A program made the translations under genes and the position numbers. DNA of 64,000 nucleotides from JAFEBO01 sp044221315 (GTDB lineage Bacteria > Planctomycetota > Phycisphaerae > Phycisphaerales > UBA1924): assembly GCA_044221315.1 (NCBI GenBank), contig JBGAPK010000019.1, forward strand, positions 11,107 through 75,106, written 5' to 3'. Position 1 is the stretch's first letter. Every line of letters starts with the position of its first letter. This document shows positions 43,275 to 51,354 of the stretch, piece by piece. The notes under the pieces are model-generated. The model was not told where the DNA came from and ran no database searches. It worked only from the letters and a program-made list of their open reading frames with translations.

Positions 43275-46200
43275 ATGAGCCCCAAAAGCACGCCATCCCG
43301 CGCCATTGCCCCGGCGCTCGCGTCGCTCCGCTTGCGGATCCGCCTGTGGCTCATGCTCGATCGGGGCAGCGCCCTGATCGGCACCGCCCTCGCCATCTGC
43401 ATCGCGGCCGGCCTGCTCGACTATCTCATCCGGATGCCGCGACCGATGCGAATCGGTCTCTGGCTGATCGGGCTTGCCTTCCTTGTGGAGGGCTTCCGCC
43501 GGTTCTTCCTTCCCGCCTTCCGATTCCGTCCATCGCTTTCCGATCTCGCCCTGCGAATCGAGCAGACCGATGCCGGTCGCGAGTCCGGCTTGCGGGACGT
43601 GCTTGCCGCGGGTCTCGAATTTGGCGACGAGCCTTCCCCCGCTCCGGACCGCATTCCTCTGCGATCACAGGTCTCGTCCATGGCCTCCGGCCTCCTGACC
43701 GGGCTCCCGGTGCGTCATGTCGTCCGGCCGGTAGGCGGAGCGCGTCGGGGCCTTTCCACGCTCCTGCTTTCGGTCAGCACTCTCGCCGTGATCGTGACCT
43801 TCGCTCCGCTGCTCACTCTTGTGGGTGTCCAGCGTCTGCTCACCCCTTGGTCGGGTGTGCAGTGGCCCAGCCGCACCGCGATACTCGACGCAACGAGCGA
43901 GCGAGCGCACGCCCTGGGAACGGCTCTCCCGCTCAAGGCTATCCTCACCCGCACCAACCGCGCCCCCGGCGAAACGCGTGTCCAGCTCAAGTTTCGGGTG
44001 CTCGTCGGCGAGCGTCCCGGCGAGCTGACAACCGCCCTGATGACGCCGCAGGGCCAACGTCACGATCAGGAAGTCCGGGGCGAGATCTTTGAGCGCCTGA
44101 TCGACCCCCGCCCGCTCGTCGAGAGCGTTTCCCAAGGCTCCCCAACGCTGACCGAGCGAAGCCGGCTCGAGTACTGGTTCGAGACCGCCGACTCTCGAAC
44201 CGAGGCCGCCGAGATCGACCTCGTCGAGCCCCCGGTCGTCACGCACGCCTCGCTCCGGGTCACTCCCCCGGCCTACGTCGCGCCGGTCTCGGCAATCCCT
44301 CAGCCCAACGACTTCGTCTCCGGCCTCCGCGACCTCGGCCCCGGCCGGCCCGACACGCCGGCGGTCGCCCCCATCCTCGCCGGCTCCAAGGTTGAGCTCA
44401 AATTCGACCTCAACAAGCCGATCCCCGTCCCGACACCATCCGAGAAGGACGCGTTTGCTGCCTTCGCCGGCGGTCTCCTTCAGGGCGCCACGCCGCCCGC
44501 CGATCTCACAATCACGAAAGAACCCCAGAGCCTCGCGCTCTCGTGGACGGCCCGCGATTCCATTCGCTTTGGCGCGGTGTTAGAGGACGAATACGGCATC
44601 AAGAGCCCCGACCCCGCCGCGATCGCCCTCGTTGTTGTCGAGGATCGCCCCCCCACCGTCAGCATCATCGATCCCGCGCAGGATGAATCCATTCTCGCGA
44701 CCGCCGTGATTGACGCTGTGGGAGAGGCACGCGACGACGTCGCGCTGACATCGCTCGCACTGGAAGCACGCGTTCTCGCGGCACGCGCCGATTCGCCGGG
44801 CGCGCCGCCCGAACCCAGAGGCCAGCCCATCGCCGTCGCCGCGTGGGATCCTGCCGCTTCCGCCGGCCAGAACCGCGACGCCCGCGCCGGCGCAACCCTG
44901 GAAATCAGCACGCTGGAAGTCAAGCCGGGCGACGAAGTCCACCTCTCCGCCGTCGCCCAGGACAGCTTCGCCTTCGACGGCCAGACGCACGCCCCGGTCA
45001 TCTCCGCCCCGCGCAAGCTCCGCATCATCGGCGAGGGCCAGTTGATCGAACAGGTCCTTGCCGAACTCGGCGCCCTCCGGGCCGCCGCCATCCGCATTGA
45101 TCAGGACGAGCAGCGCCTCCAGAAGGACGCTCAGTCTCTCGAACAGCCCGGCGGCACCGATCGCGCCTCCCGCCTCAAGAAAGAACAGGATTTGCTCACC
45201 GAGCGCCTGACACCGCCCGCGGCACTCGTCAAGCGTCTTTCCGATCGCGTCGACCGCAACGCTCTCCCCGACCGCACCGTGCGCCAGATGCTCGAAGAGG
45301 CCCGCAATCTCCTCGATCAGGCCTCCGACAGCTCACGTGAGGCTTCAAGAGAACTGCAGGACGCCCAGGGCCAAAACCCCGACGCGCCCGCCAAGGCCGA
45401 ACAGTCCGACAAGGCCCGCCAGGCTCAGAGCGCCGTTCGCGATGCAATGTCGCGCCTCGCCTCCGTCCTGGATCAGGGCAAAGACGGGTGGGCAACGCGG
45501 CGCGAGATCGAGAAACTGCTCGAAGATCAGGCCCGCATTTCCAACCAGACAAAGGAACTTGCCCGCCAGACCAGCGGCAAGCGAGTCTCCGACCTATCCC
45601 CCGCCCAGAAGCAGGAACTCGAGCGTCTCGCCCGGGCGCAACAGGAACTCTCCCAACGGGCTCGCGCCGCGACCGACGCCTTGCAGGACCGCGCGAGCAA
45701 GGTCCGCCCCTCCGATCCTTCCCAGGCCGAAGCGATGGAAAAAGCCGCGGAGCAATCGTCGCGCGACCAGCTCGAGGGCACGATGCAGCAGGCATCCAAG
45801 AGCGCCGGCGAGAACCAGACCGCCTCCGCCAACGAATTCCAGCAGAAGGCCGAAGAGACGCTCAAGAAGATGATGCAGGAGCTGGACAAGGGCCAGCAGC
45901 GCCGCGACGACTCGCTCCGGCGCATGCTCGCCGATCTCGTCCAGCAGATCGAAGACCTGATGATGCGCCAGAGCGATTCTCTCGCCATGCTCGGCGATGC
46001 CTCGAAGGTTCCCGTGGACAGCACGGTTGACGGCGTCCAGATCCGTCTCAACCAGGACACCATCGCCGTCGCCGAATCCGCCCGAAAGGGTCCCCCGGAA
46101 GTCGCACCCGTCGCCGACGCGATCGACGCCGGCGCTTCCGCCCAAGCCTCGGCCGTGAAGAGCCTCCGCCTGTCGCCCGCCGATTCTCCCGGCGCCGACC

Positions 46201-46994
46201 GCTGGGAACGCTCCGCCCTCGAGCACCTCACCGAAGCCCGCGATCTCGCCAAGAAGCTCCGCGACGAGTCCAACAAGCGAGAAGAAGATCGCCAGCGCGA
46301 AGAACTCCGAAAGGCCTACGACCAGTCTCTCCAGGAGCAGATCGCGATCCGCGCCGATTCTTCCGGCTTCCTGGGCAAAGAACTCTCCCGCCGCGATCGC
46401 GCCGCCGTCCGCAGCCTCGGCGACAAGCAGGAGGCCCTTCGCGTCAAGCTCTCCGAACTCCAGACCAAGACCAAGGAGCTCTCCGATGAGGGAGTTTTCA
46501 ACTTCAGCCATAAACGCCTCGACACGCTCATGACCCGCGCCGCTCGCACGCTCAGGGACGGGGTGGAAGCCAACAGCGTTGACGCCGACCAGGCCGCCAG
46601 CGCGACCATCCTCCGCTCGCTCGTCGACGCCCTCTCCCAATCCAAGAACGACGACGACGATTTCCGCAATTCCCAGAGCAACAACGGTGGCGGTAACCAG
46701 CAGGGCGGCAAGCGCCCCATCATCCCCCCCATCGCCGAACTCAAACTCCTCCGTGCCCTCCAGCAGGACGCCGCCGGACGCACCCGCGCCGCGGCCGATT
46801 CCAATGTCGCCGACGAAGTCACGATCGGCGACATCGGCCAGATCCAGCGCGAGTTGGCCCGCCAGGGACAAGAACTCATCAAGAAGCTCTCCAAGAAGGA
46901 GATCGACGTTCCCAAGACTGGCGAACCCCAGCCGGGCGAACCGAAAGTCGATGGCCCGCCTGGTCCAAAGGAACCGAAGGAGCCTGCGCAATGA
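43275..46994 (+). CDS. Very large DUF4175-like membrane-anchored coiled-coil protein
   Basis: 1239 residues. Three N-terminal hydrophobic helices (about 32-52, 57-76, 157-182) anchor it. Then come beta-rich segments typical of DUF4175-like proteins, for example PPVVTHASLRVTPPAYVAPV (about 315-335) and LEDEYGIKSPDPA. From about residue 590 to 1000 the sequence is almost purely charged helix rich in Gln, Glu, Lys and Ala (long coiled coil), including RDAMSRLASVLDQGKDGW and LARAQQELSQRARAATDAL. A second helical part follows to the C terminus, which ends in Pro/Gly/Lys-rich tail. Its role may be a periplasmic scaffold. Stop and next start overlap (ATGA). Confidence 0.8.
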   Translation: MSPKSTPSRAIAPALASLRLRIRLWLMLDRGSALIGTALAICIAAGLLDYLIRMPRPMRIGLWLIGLAFLVEGFRRFFLPAFRFRPSLSDLALRIEQTDAGRESGLRDVLAAGLEFGDEPSPAPDRIPLRSQVSSMASGLLTGLPVRHVVRPVGGARRGLSTLLLSVSTLAVIVTFAPLLTLVGVQRLLTPWSGVQWPSRTAILDATSERAHALGTALPLKAILTRTNRAPGETRVQLKFRVLVGERPGELTTALMTPQGQRHDQEVRGEIFERLIDPRPLVESVSQGSPTLTERSRLEYWFETADSRTEAAEIDLVEPPVVTHASLRVTPPAYVAPVSAIPQPNDFVSGLRDLGPGRPDTPAVAPILAGSKVELKFDLNKPIPVPTPSEKDAFAAFAGGLLQGATPPADLTITKEPQSLALSWTARDSIRFGAVLEDEYGIKSPDPAAIALVVVEDRPPTVSIIDPAQDESILATAVIDAVGEARDDVALTSLALEARVLAARADSPGAPPEPRGQPIAVAAWDPAASAGQNRDARAGATLEISTLEVKPGDEVHLSAVAQDSFAFDGQTHAPVISAPRKLRIIGEGQLIEQVLAELGALRAAAIRIDQDEQRLQKDAQSLEQPGGTDRASRLKKEQDLLTERLTPPAALVKRLSDRVDRNALPDRTVRQMLEEARNLLDQASDSSREASRELQDAQGQNPDAPAKAEQSDKARQAQSAVRDAMSRLASVLDQGKDGWATRREIEKLLEDQARISNQTKELARQTSGKRVSDLSPAQKQELERLARAQQELSQRARAATDALQDRASKVRPSDPSQAEAMEKAAEQSSRDQLEGTMQQASKSAGENQTASANEFQQKAEETLKKMMQELDKGQQRRDDSLRRMLADLVQQIEDLMMRQSDSLAMLGDASKVPVDSTVDGVQIRLNQDTIAVAESARKGPPEVAPVADAIDAGASAQASAVKSLRLSPADSPGADRWERSALEHLTEARDLAKKLRDESNKREEDRQREELRKAYDQSLQEQIAIRADSSGFLGKELSRRDRAAVRSLGDKQEALRVKLSELQTKTKELSDEGVFNFSHKRLDTLMTRAARTLRDGVEANSVDADQAASATILRSLVDALSQSKNDDDDFRNSQSNNGGGNQQGGKRPIIPPIAELKLLRALQQDAAGRTRAAADSNVADEVTIGDIGQIQRELARQGQELIKKLSKKEIDVPKTGEPQPGEPKVDGPPGPKEPKEPAQ

Positions 46995-47722
46995 ACGCTC
47001 GCTTCCTGCAATTCACCGCCGCAACGCTTACGGCCGTTTCATGTGCGTTCGGGGCGGCCCCGGAGCCTGCGCCCACCGCCAGTCCCCCGCCTTCGCCCGC
47101 CGCACCGAAGCCGGCAAGACCGCCCGAGTCATTGCCGGACCTCGACTCGCTTCTGGGAACCAAGTCCGACAAGAAGCCCGATCCCTCCAAGCCCCAAACC
47201 AAGCCCGGCTCCGACGATCCCAGCCGCAAGGAACTCGACCGCCAGCTCTCTCCCAAGGAACAGGCCGACGAATTCGCGAAAGCCGTCGAACTGATGGACG
47301 AGACGGCCGACCGCGTCGAAAAACAAAAGGACACCGGCCTCGCCACCCAGCGCCTTCAGGAGGACATCCTCACCCGCCTCGACCGCCTCATCAAAGCCGC
47401 CCAGAAGAACCAATCCAGCAAGTCCCAATCGCAGCAGGATCAGGACAAAGACAAAGACAAGAACAAGAACATGAAGCAGCAGTCGCAGGCCCAATCCCAG
47501 CAGGCCGCGAAGACGACCGACCCGCAGCAGGGCACCGACGGCCCGGCACGCCTGGAGGGCGAACTCGGGACGCCCCCCGCCGCTCCGCCCGCGTCTTGGG
47601 GCGACCTCCCCGCACACGTCCGCGAGGCTCTGCTTCAGGGCTTCTCCGATAAGTTCAGCTCGATGTACCAATCCCTGACCGAGTCGTACTACCGCAAGCT
47701 TGCCGAAGAAAAGAAGAAGTGA
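46991..47722 (+). CDS. Secreted Lys/Gln-rich helical protein
   Basis: 243 residues, unrecognised family. Signal peptide (QFTAATLTAVSCAFGAA), a Pro-rich linker (about 25-60), then a helix with AVELMDETADRVEKQKDTGLATQRLQEDILTRLDRLIKAAQKNQ, a Gln/Lys/Asp-rich low-complexity stretch (about 145-180), and a conserved-looking end: WGDLPAHVREALLQGFSDKFSSMYQSLTESYYRKLAEE. This last block is typical of small proteins found beside the DUF4175-like gene. It overlaps both neighbours by four bases, so it is tightly coupled. Probably a periplasmic partner of the 1239-residue protein. Confidence 0.7.
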   Translation: MNARFLQFTAATLTAVSCAFGAAPEPAPTASPPPSPAAPKPARPPESLPDLDSLLGTKSDKKPDPSKPQTKPGSDDPSRKELDRQLSPKEQADEFAKAVELMDETADRVEKQKDTGLATQRLQEDILTRLDRLIKAAQKNQSSKSQSQQDQDKDKDKNKNMKQQSQAQSQQAAKTTDPQQGTDGPARLEGELGTPPAAPPASWGDLPAHVREALLQGFSDKFSSMYQSLTESYYRKLAEEKKK

Positions 47723-48897
47723 ATCACATCCGAGCAACATCCCGTCTGCTTGCGTTTGTACTCGCGGCATCAACCGCCGCCGCTCTTCAACCCGCCGAGG
47801 TTCCGCCGGCCTCCAAAGAGCCCGAAAAATCCGCCCCGGCCGCGCCCCAGCCCGAAGGCCCCCCCGCACTCGACAAGCCGGTGGACCGCTTCGACATGCC
47901 CTTCGTCGGCGACCACAAGTCGGCACAGAACGCGCCTACCGAGGGCGAGATGACCCCGCAGCTCGACGGCGCGATCACCCGCGGCCTTTCATGGCTCGCG
48001 CGCAGGCAGGGCACCGACGGCAGCTTCGGCGACGACCGCTGGGGCCGCTCGGTCGCCATCACTTCTCTCGCCGCCATCGCCTTCATGGCCGACGGCAATC
48101 TGCCGGGACGCGGCCCCTACGGCGAAAACGTCGATCGTGCCCTCAAGCACGTACTCGACAACTGCACCGACTCGGGCCTCATCGCCGGCGACACGGCCGC
48201 CGCCCCGATGTACGGTCACGGCTTCGCCACGCTCTTTCTTTGCGAGGTCTACGGAATGACCGGCGGCGGGCCCGACGCGACTCAGGCCACCCGCCTGCAC
48301 AACGCCGTGCTCCGCGCGGTCCGCCTCATCTCCTCCACGCAGAACGACGAAGGCGGCTGGCGCTACAACCCCATCCCCAACGACGCCGACGTCTCGGTCA
48401 CCATCTGCCAGATAATGGCCCTGCGCTCCGCACGCAACGCAGGGCTTGACGTGCCAAAGCAGACAATCGACCGCGCCGTCGATTACATCCGGCGTTGCCA
48501 GAACGAGGACGGCGGTTTCAAGTACCAGTTGACGCCCGGCCCGAGCGCCTGGCCTCGGTCCGCCGCGGGAATTGCCAGCCTGTACTACTCCGGTGTTTAC
48601 GAGGACGCCCAGATCGACAAGGGCCTGAACTACCTTCGCGAGAACGCGTTGCCCGGGCGCGTCGACCGCTCCAGCCCTCACTACTTCTACGGCCACTACT
48701 ACGCCGCCCAGGCGATGTACCTCGCCGGCGGCACGAACTGGACCACATGGTGGACCGCCGTCCGCTCCGAACTGCTGGGTTCCCAGCAAGCCGACGGGTT
48801 TTGGCAGGACCCGGGCGTGGGCGATGTGTACGGCACGTCGATGTCTCTCATTGTGCTTCAGATGCCCAAGCGGTATCTGCCGATCTTCCAGAAATGA
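47719..48897 (+). CDS. Secreted prenyltransferase/squalene-cyclase-like alpha-toroid protein
   Basis: 392 residues from a GTG start overlapping the previous stop. Signal peptide (LLAFVLAASTAAALQ) and a Pro-rich linker to about residue 75. The rest is built of the repeats found in squalene cyclases and prenyltransferases: LDGAITRGLSWLARRQGTDGSFG, then AVRLISSTQNDEGGWRYNP, IRRCQNEDGGFKYQL and LLGSQQADGFWQDP. These are QW-type alpha-alpha barrel motifs. The DxDD catalytic acid of hopene cyclases is absent, so it is not a terpene cyclase. As an exported toroid it could bind protein or peptide partners, as alpha-2-macroglobulin-type and secreted planctomycete relatives do. Confidence 0.82.
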   Translation: MNHIRATSRLLAFVLAASTAAALQPAEVPPASKEPEKSAPAAPQPEGPPALDKPVDRFDMPFVGDHKSAQNAPTEGEMTPQLDGAITRGLSWLARRQGTDGSFGDDRWGRSVAITSLAAIAFMADGNLPGRGPYGENVDRALKHVLDNCTDSGLIAGDTAAAPMYGHGFATLFLCEVYGMTGGGPDATQATRLHNAVLRAVRLISSTQNDEGGWRYNPIPNDADVSVTICQIMALRSARNAGLDVPKQTIDRAVDYIRRCQNEDGGFKYQLTPGPSAWPRSAAGIASLYYSGVYEDAQIDKGLNYLRENALPGRVDRSSPHYFYGHYYAAQAMYLAGGTNWTTWWTAVRSELLGSQQADGFWQDPGVGDVYGTSMSLIVLQMPKRYLPIFQK

Positions 48898-50183
48898 ACC
48901 AGCACGCCCATCGGCTCGTCCGCCGTTCCCGATCTGCCGCGATCGGCGTCTGCACGCTTCTCGGCTTCGGATCGACCGCGCTCGCCCAGGACTCCGCCGG
49001 CTCCGCAAGGATGATCATCCTGGATCGCAACCTCACCCGAATTCCGGGCGATATCGATCAGATTTCACCCCGCACGATCCAATACACCGACGGCTCATCC
49101 CGCTCTCGCTCCATCGATCGACCAAAGGTGCTCGCGATCTTCGCACGCAAATCCCACGCGCCGGCCCCGCCTTCCTCCCTGACGGTGGACGCGCAGGGGG
49201 GCATCCCGGGCGTTCTCCGGCTCACCGACGGCCAGATCGTGCCCGGCTACCTCGACGTTTCGACAGCCGCGGGCGAGTCGATCGCGTGGCGAAGCCGACG
49301 GATCGGCACGTTCACGCTCAAGCTGGACCGGGTTTCCTCCCTGGTCTTTTCAGATTCCCCGCGCCCGTCCGCCGCCTCCAAGCGGGACACTCTGCTCCTC
49401 ACTAACGACGACCGCGTCGACGGCTTCGTCGAGTCGATCGGCAAGGAGGTCTGCATCGAGGCCGACGCGGGCAAGACGAATATCCCGATCGAGCGAATCG
49501 CGGCCGCGCGATTCGCCAATCCCCCCGTCGCGTCCTCGCTGCCCCTCGTCTTTCTTTCCGACGGGTCGGTGCTTAGCGCGGCGGACATCGTTTCGACCCC
49601 GACTCCAAAGGGCGCACCCTCCGCACAGCTCAAGACCGCGACGGTGCAGTGGTCGCTCGCGGCGGATTCCGGGACCGGCGTGGTCGATCTCTCGTCGATC
49701 GATGCAATCCTCTTCGAGCCGGGCCTGGTCGTCCCGCTCGCGTCGCTCGCGATGGCATCCGCCGAAGGACTCGACGGACGACGCTGGACGCCCACGCCCG
49801 CAGTCGCCAATCCCGACTCGTCTCCGATCGGGCTCGCTCCCATCACAATCTCCGGCCCCGTGCGAATCGACTGGAAGCTCCCCCCGAACGCGAAGACCTT
49901 TGGCGTCACAATCGAATTGCCTCCCGACGCCCGTCCCTGGGGCAACGCGAGCGTGACCCTTTCGGCCGGCCGCGCCGGAAAGTTCCGGGACCTCGGCACC
50001 CGCGCTCTCGCGACGGACAAGCCGTCGAGCGACCTTACCGCGGACATCACGGGTGAGGAAACGCTCCGCATCGAAGTCCGCGGCAAGTCCTACGCGGACG
50101 TTCAGGCACGCGTGACGCTCGTCCAGCCGGTCATCCTTCTCGCACCGCCCGCACAATCCACGGCACCGGCCGGCAAGCCCTAG
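48894..50183 (+). CDS. Secreted protein of unknown function, last gene of the VWA operon
   Basis: 429 residues from the ATG at 48894, which overlaps the toroid gene's stop (ATGA). Signal peptide ending near FGSTALAQ. The mature part begins with MIILDRNLTRIPGDIDQISPRTIQYTDGSSR and repeats a beta pattern of short strands ending in SSLVFSD or VFLSDGSVL, three or four times to about residue 300. The C-terminal 120 residues (DWKLPPNAKTFGVTIELPPDARPWG) look like a beta-sandwich of carbohydrate-binding (NPCBM-like) type. No family is assigned. It is followed by a pair of short hairpins (50204-50218, 50221-50234) without T-run. Confidence 0.65.
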   Translation: MNQHAHRLVRRSRSAAIGVCTLLGFGSTALAQDSAGSARMIILDRNLTRIPGDIDQISPRTIQYTDGSSRSRSIDRPKVLAIFARKSHAPAPPSSLTVDAQGGIPGVLRLTDGQIVPGYLDVSTAAGESIAWRSRRIGTFTLKLDRVSSLVFSDSPRPSAASKRDTLLLTNDDRVDGFVESIGKEVCIEADAGKTNIPIERIAAARFANPPVASSLPLVFLSDGSVLSAADIVSTPTPKGAPSAQLKTATVQWSLAADSGTGVVDLSSIDAILFEPGLVVPLASLAMASAEGLDGRRWTPTPAVANPDSSPIGLAPITISGPVRIDWKLPPNAKTFGVTIELPPDARPWGNASVTLSAGRAGKFRDLGTRALATDKPSSDLTADITGEETLRIEVRGKSYADVQARVTLVQPVILLAPPAQSTAPAGKP

Positions 50184-50299
50184 TTCGAATTCGATTCAAC
50201 GCCGGCTCTGATGGAGCCTCTCTCGACAGCGAGAAATTGTGGAACATGTCGCAGCGGTTCCGCGGCCGTATCCACGCAATTCAACGGATTTCCGCTCTA

Positions 50300-50315
50300 G
50301 AGCGGCTTCAGCTCA
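50300..50315 (+). repeat. Left terminal inverted repeat of the IS630 element
   Basis: Pairs with 51339-51354 at 12 of 16 positions. The TA before it is the target site. Together with the flank it forms the palindrome CCGCTCTAGAGCGG (50292-50305). Confidence 0.8.
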
Positions 50316-50411
50316 AATCTAGCGCGGTACGGCGCATGTTCGGTTGCGCTTTCTGCGGAGATGATGTACGTTGCTCGCGGCGTGCGGAGCGCACGCCGGA
50401 AGGAGCCACGG

Positions 50412-51346
50412 ATGGCGTCGCCGTATTCGCAGGATTTGAGGGATCGCGTGCTCGCCGCGTACGACCGCGGCATGCCGACGCAGGAGATCGCAGAAGTCTT
50501 CAAGGTCAGCAAGGCCTGGGCCCGGCGGGTCAAGCAGTGCAGACGCGAGACCGGACGCACCACGCCCCTCCCGATGGGCGGCGTGACGGTCGTCAAGATC
50601 GACCTCGCGCGGCTGGCCGAGCTCGTCCGGCAGCAGCCCGACGCGACACTGGAAGAGCTGCGTCAACGCCTGGGCTCGGTGCGCACCATCTCGGCGGTGT
50701 GCATGGCGCTGCAGCGGATCGGGCTGTCTTTCAAAAAAAGACGATCCATGCCGCGGAGCAGGACCGGCCGGACGTCGCGGAGCGGCGGGTCAAGTGGCGT
50801 GCGAACCAGCCCGGCCTTGATCCCGGCCGGCTGATCTTCATCGACGAGACGTGGGCGAAGTCGAACATGACGCGGCTGCGTGGCCGCGCGCCGCGGGGCG
50901 AGCGTCTGATCGACAAGGTGCCGCACGGACACTGGATGACGACCACGCTGATCGGGGCCCTGGGGGTGGACGGCGTGCGGTGCTCGATGGTGGTGGACGG
51001 CCCGGTGAACAGGGATGTCTTTGAATCGTTCGTCGAACAAGTTCTGCTCCCGTCGCTGCGGCCGGGCGACATCGTGGTCATGGACAACCTGTCGAGCCAC
51101 AAGTCCGACCGGGTGCGCAGCCTGATCGAGTCGCGGGGTGCCGAATTGAAGTTCCTGCCTCCGTACAGCCCGGACCTGAACCCGATCGAGATGGTGTTCG
51201 CGAAGATCAAGCAGCTGCTGCGGTCGCTCGAGACCCGCACCAAGGAGGCCCTGTGGGGCGCGATGCAGCCGGTGCTCGATAGGGTCACAGCCAGCGACGC
51301 CACGAACTGCTTCCGCCACTGTGGCTACACGCTATGGATGGGGTGA
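50412..51346 (+). CDS. IS630-family transposase, two frames joined by a -1 shift
   Basis: DDE transposase in two overlapping frames. The first starts at the ATG 50412 (SD ggaaggag) and encodes a helix-turn-helix part, SPYSQDLRDRVLAAYDRG..TQEIAEVFKVSKAWARRVKQ. It would stop at 50834. The second frame, one base back, carries the catalytic domain: LIFIDETWAKSNM (first Asp), VVMDNLSSHKS (second Asp), YSPDLNPIEMVFAKIK (Glu). The frames meet at seven A (50733-50739), where adding one A or slipping back one base gives a continuous protein of about 311 residues. This fits either programmed frameshifting or transcript slippage known in this family; a recent mutation is the alternative. Confidence 0.85.
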
Positions 51347-51354
51347 AGGTGCTC
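51339..51354 (-). repeat. Right terminal inverted repeat of the IS630 element
   Basis: Reads GAGCACCTTCACCCCA on the minus strand. It contains the stop codon of the transposase (51344-51346), and its outermost base adjoins the mraY stop codon. Confidence 0.8.

Larger units (their letters stand above)
50300..51354 (+). mobile_element. IS630-family insertion sequence
   Basis: A 1055-bp element with imperfect terminal inverted repeats, GAGCGGCTTCAGCTCA at 50300-50315 and its complement at 51339-51354 (12 of 16 match). It is flanked by TA at 50298-50299 and 51355-51356, the family's target duplication. The transposase stop codon lies inside the right repeat. Only one copy is in the window. The insertion lies between the convergent VWA operon and mraY. 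Confidence 0.88.
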
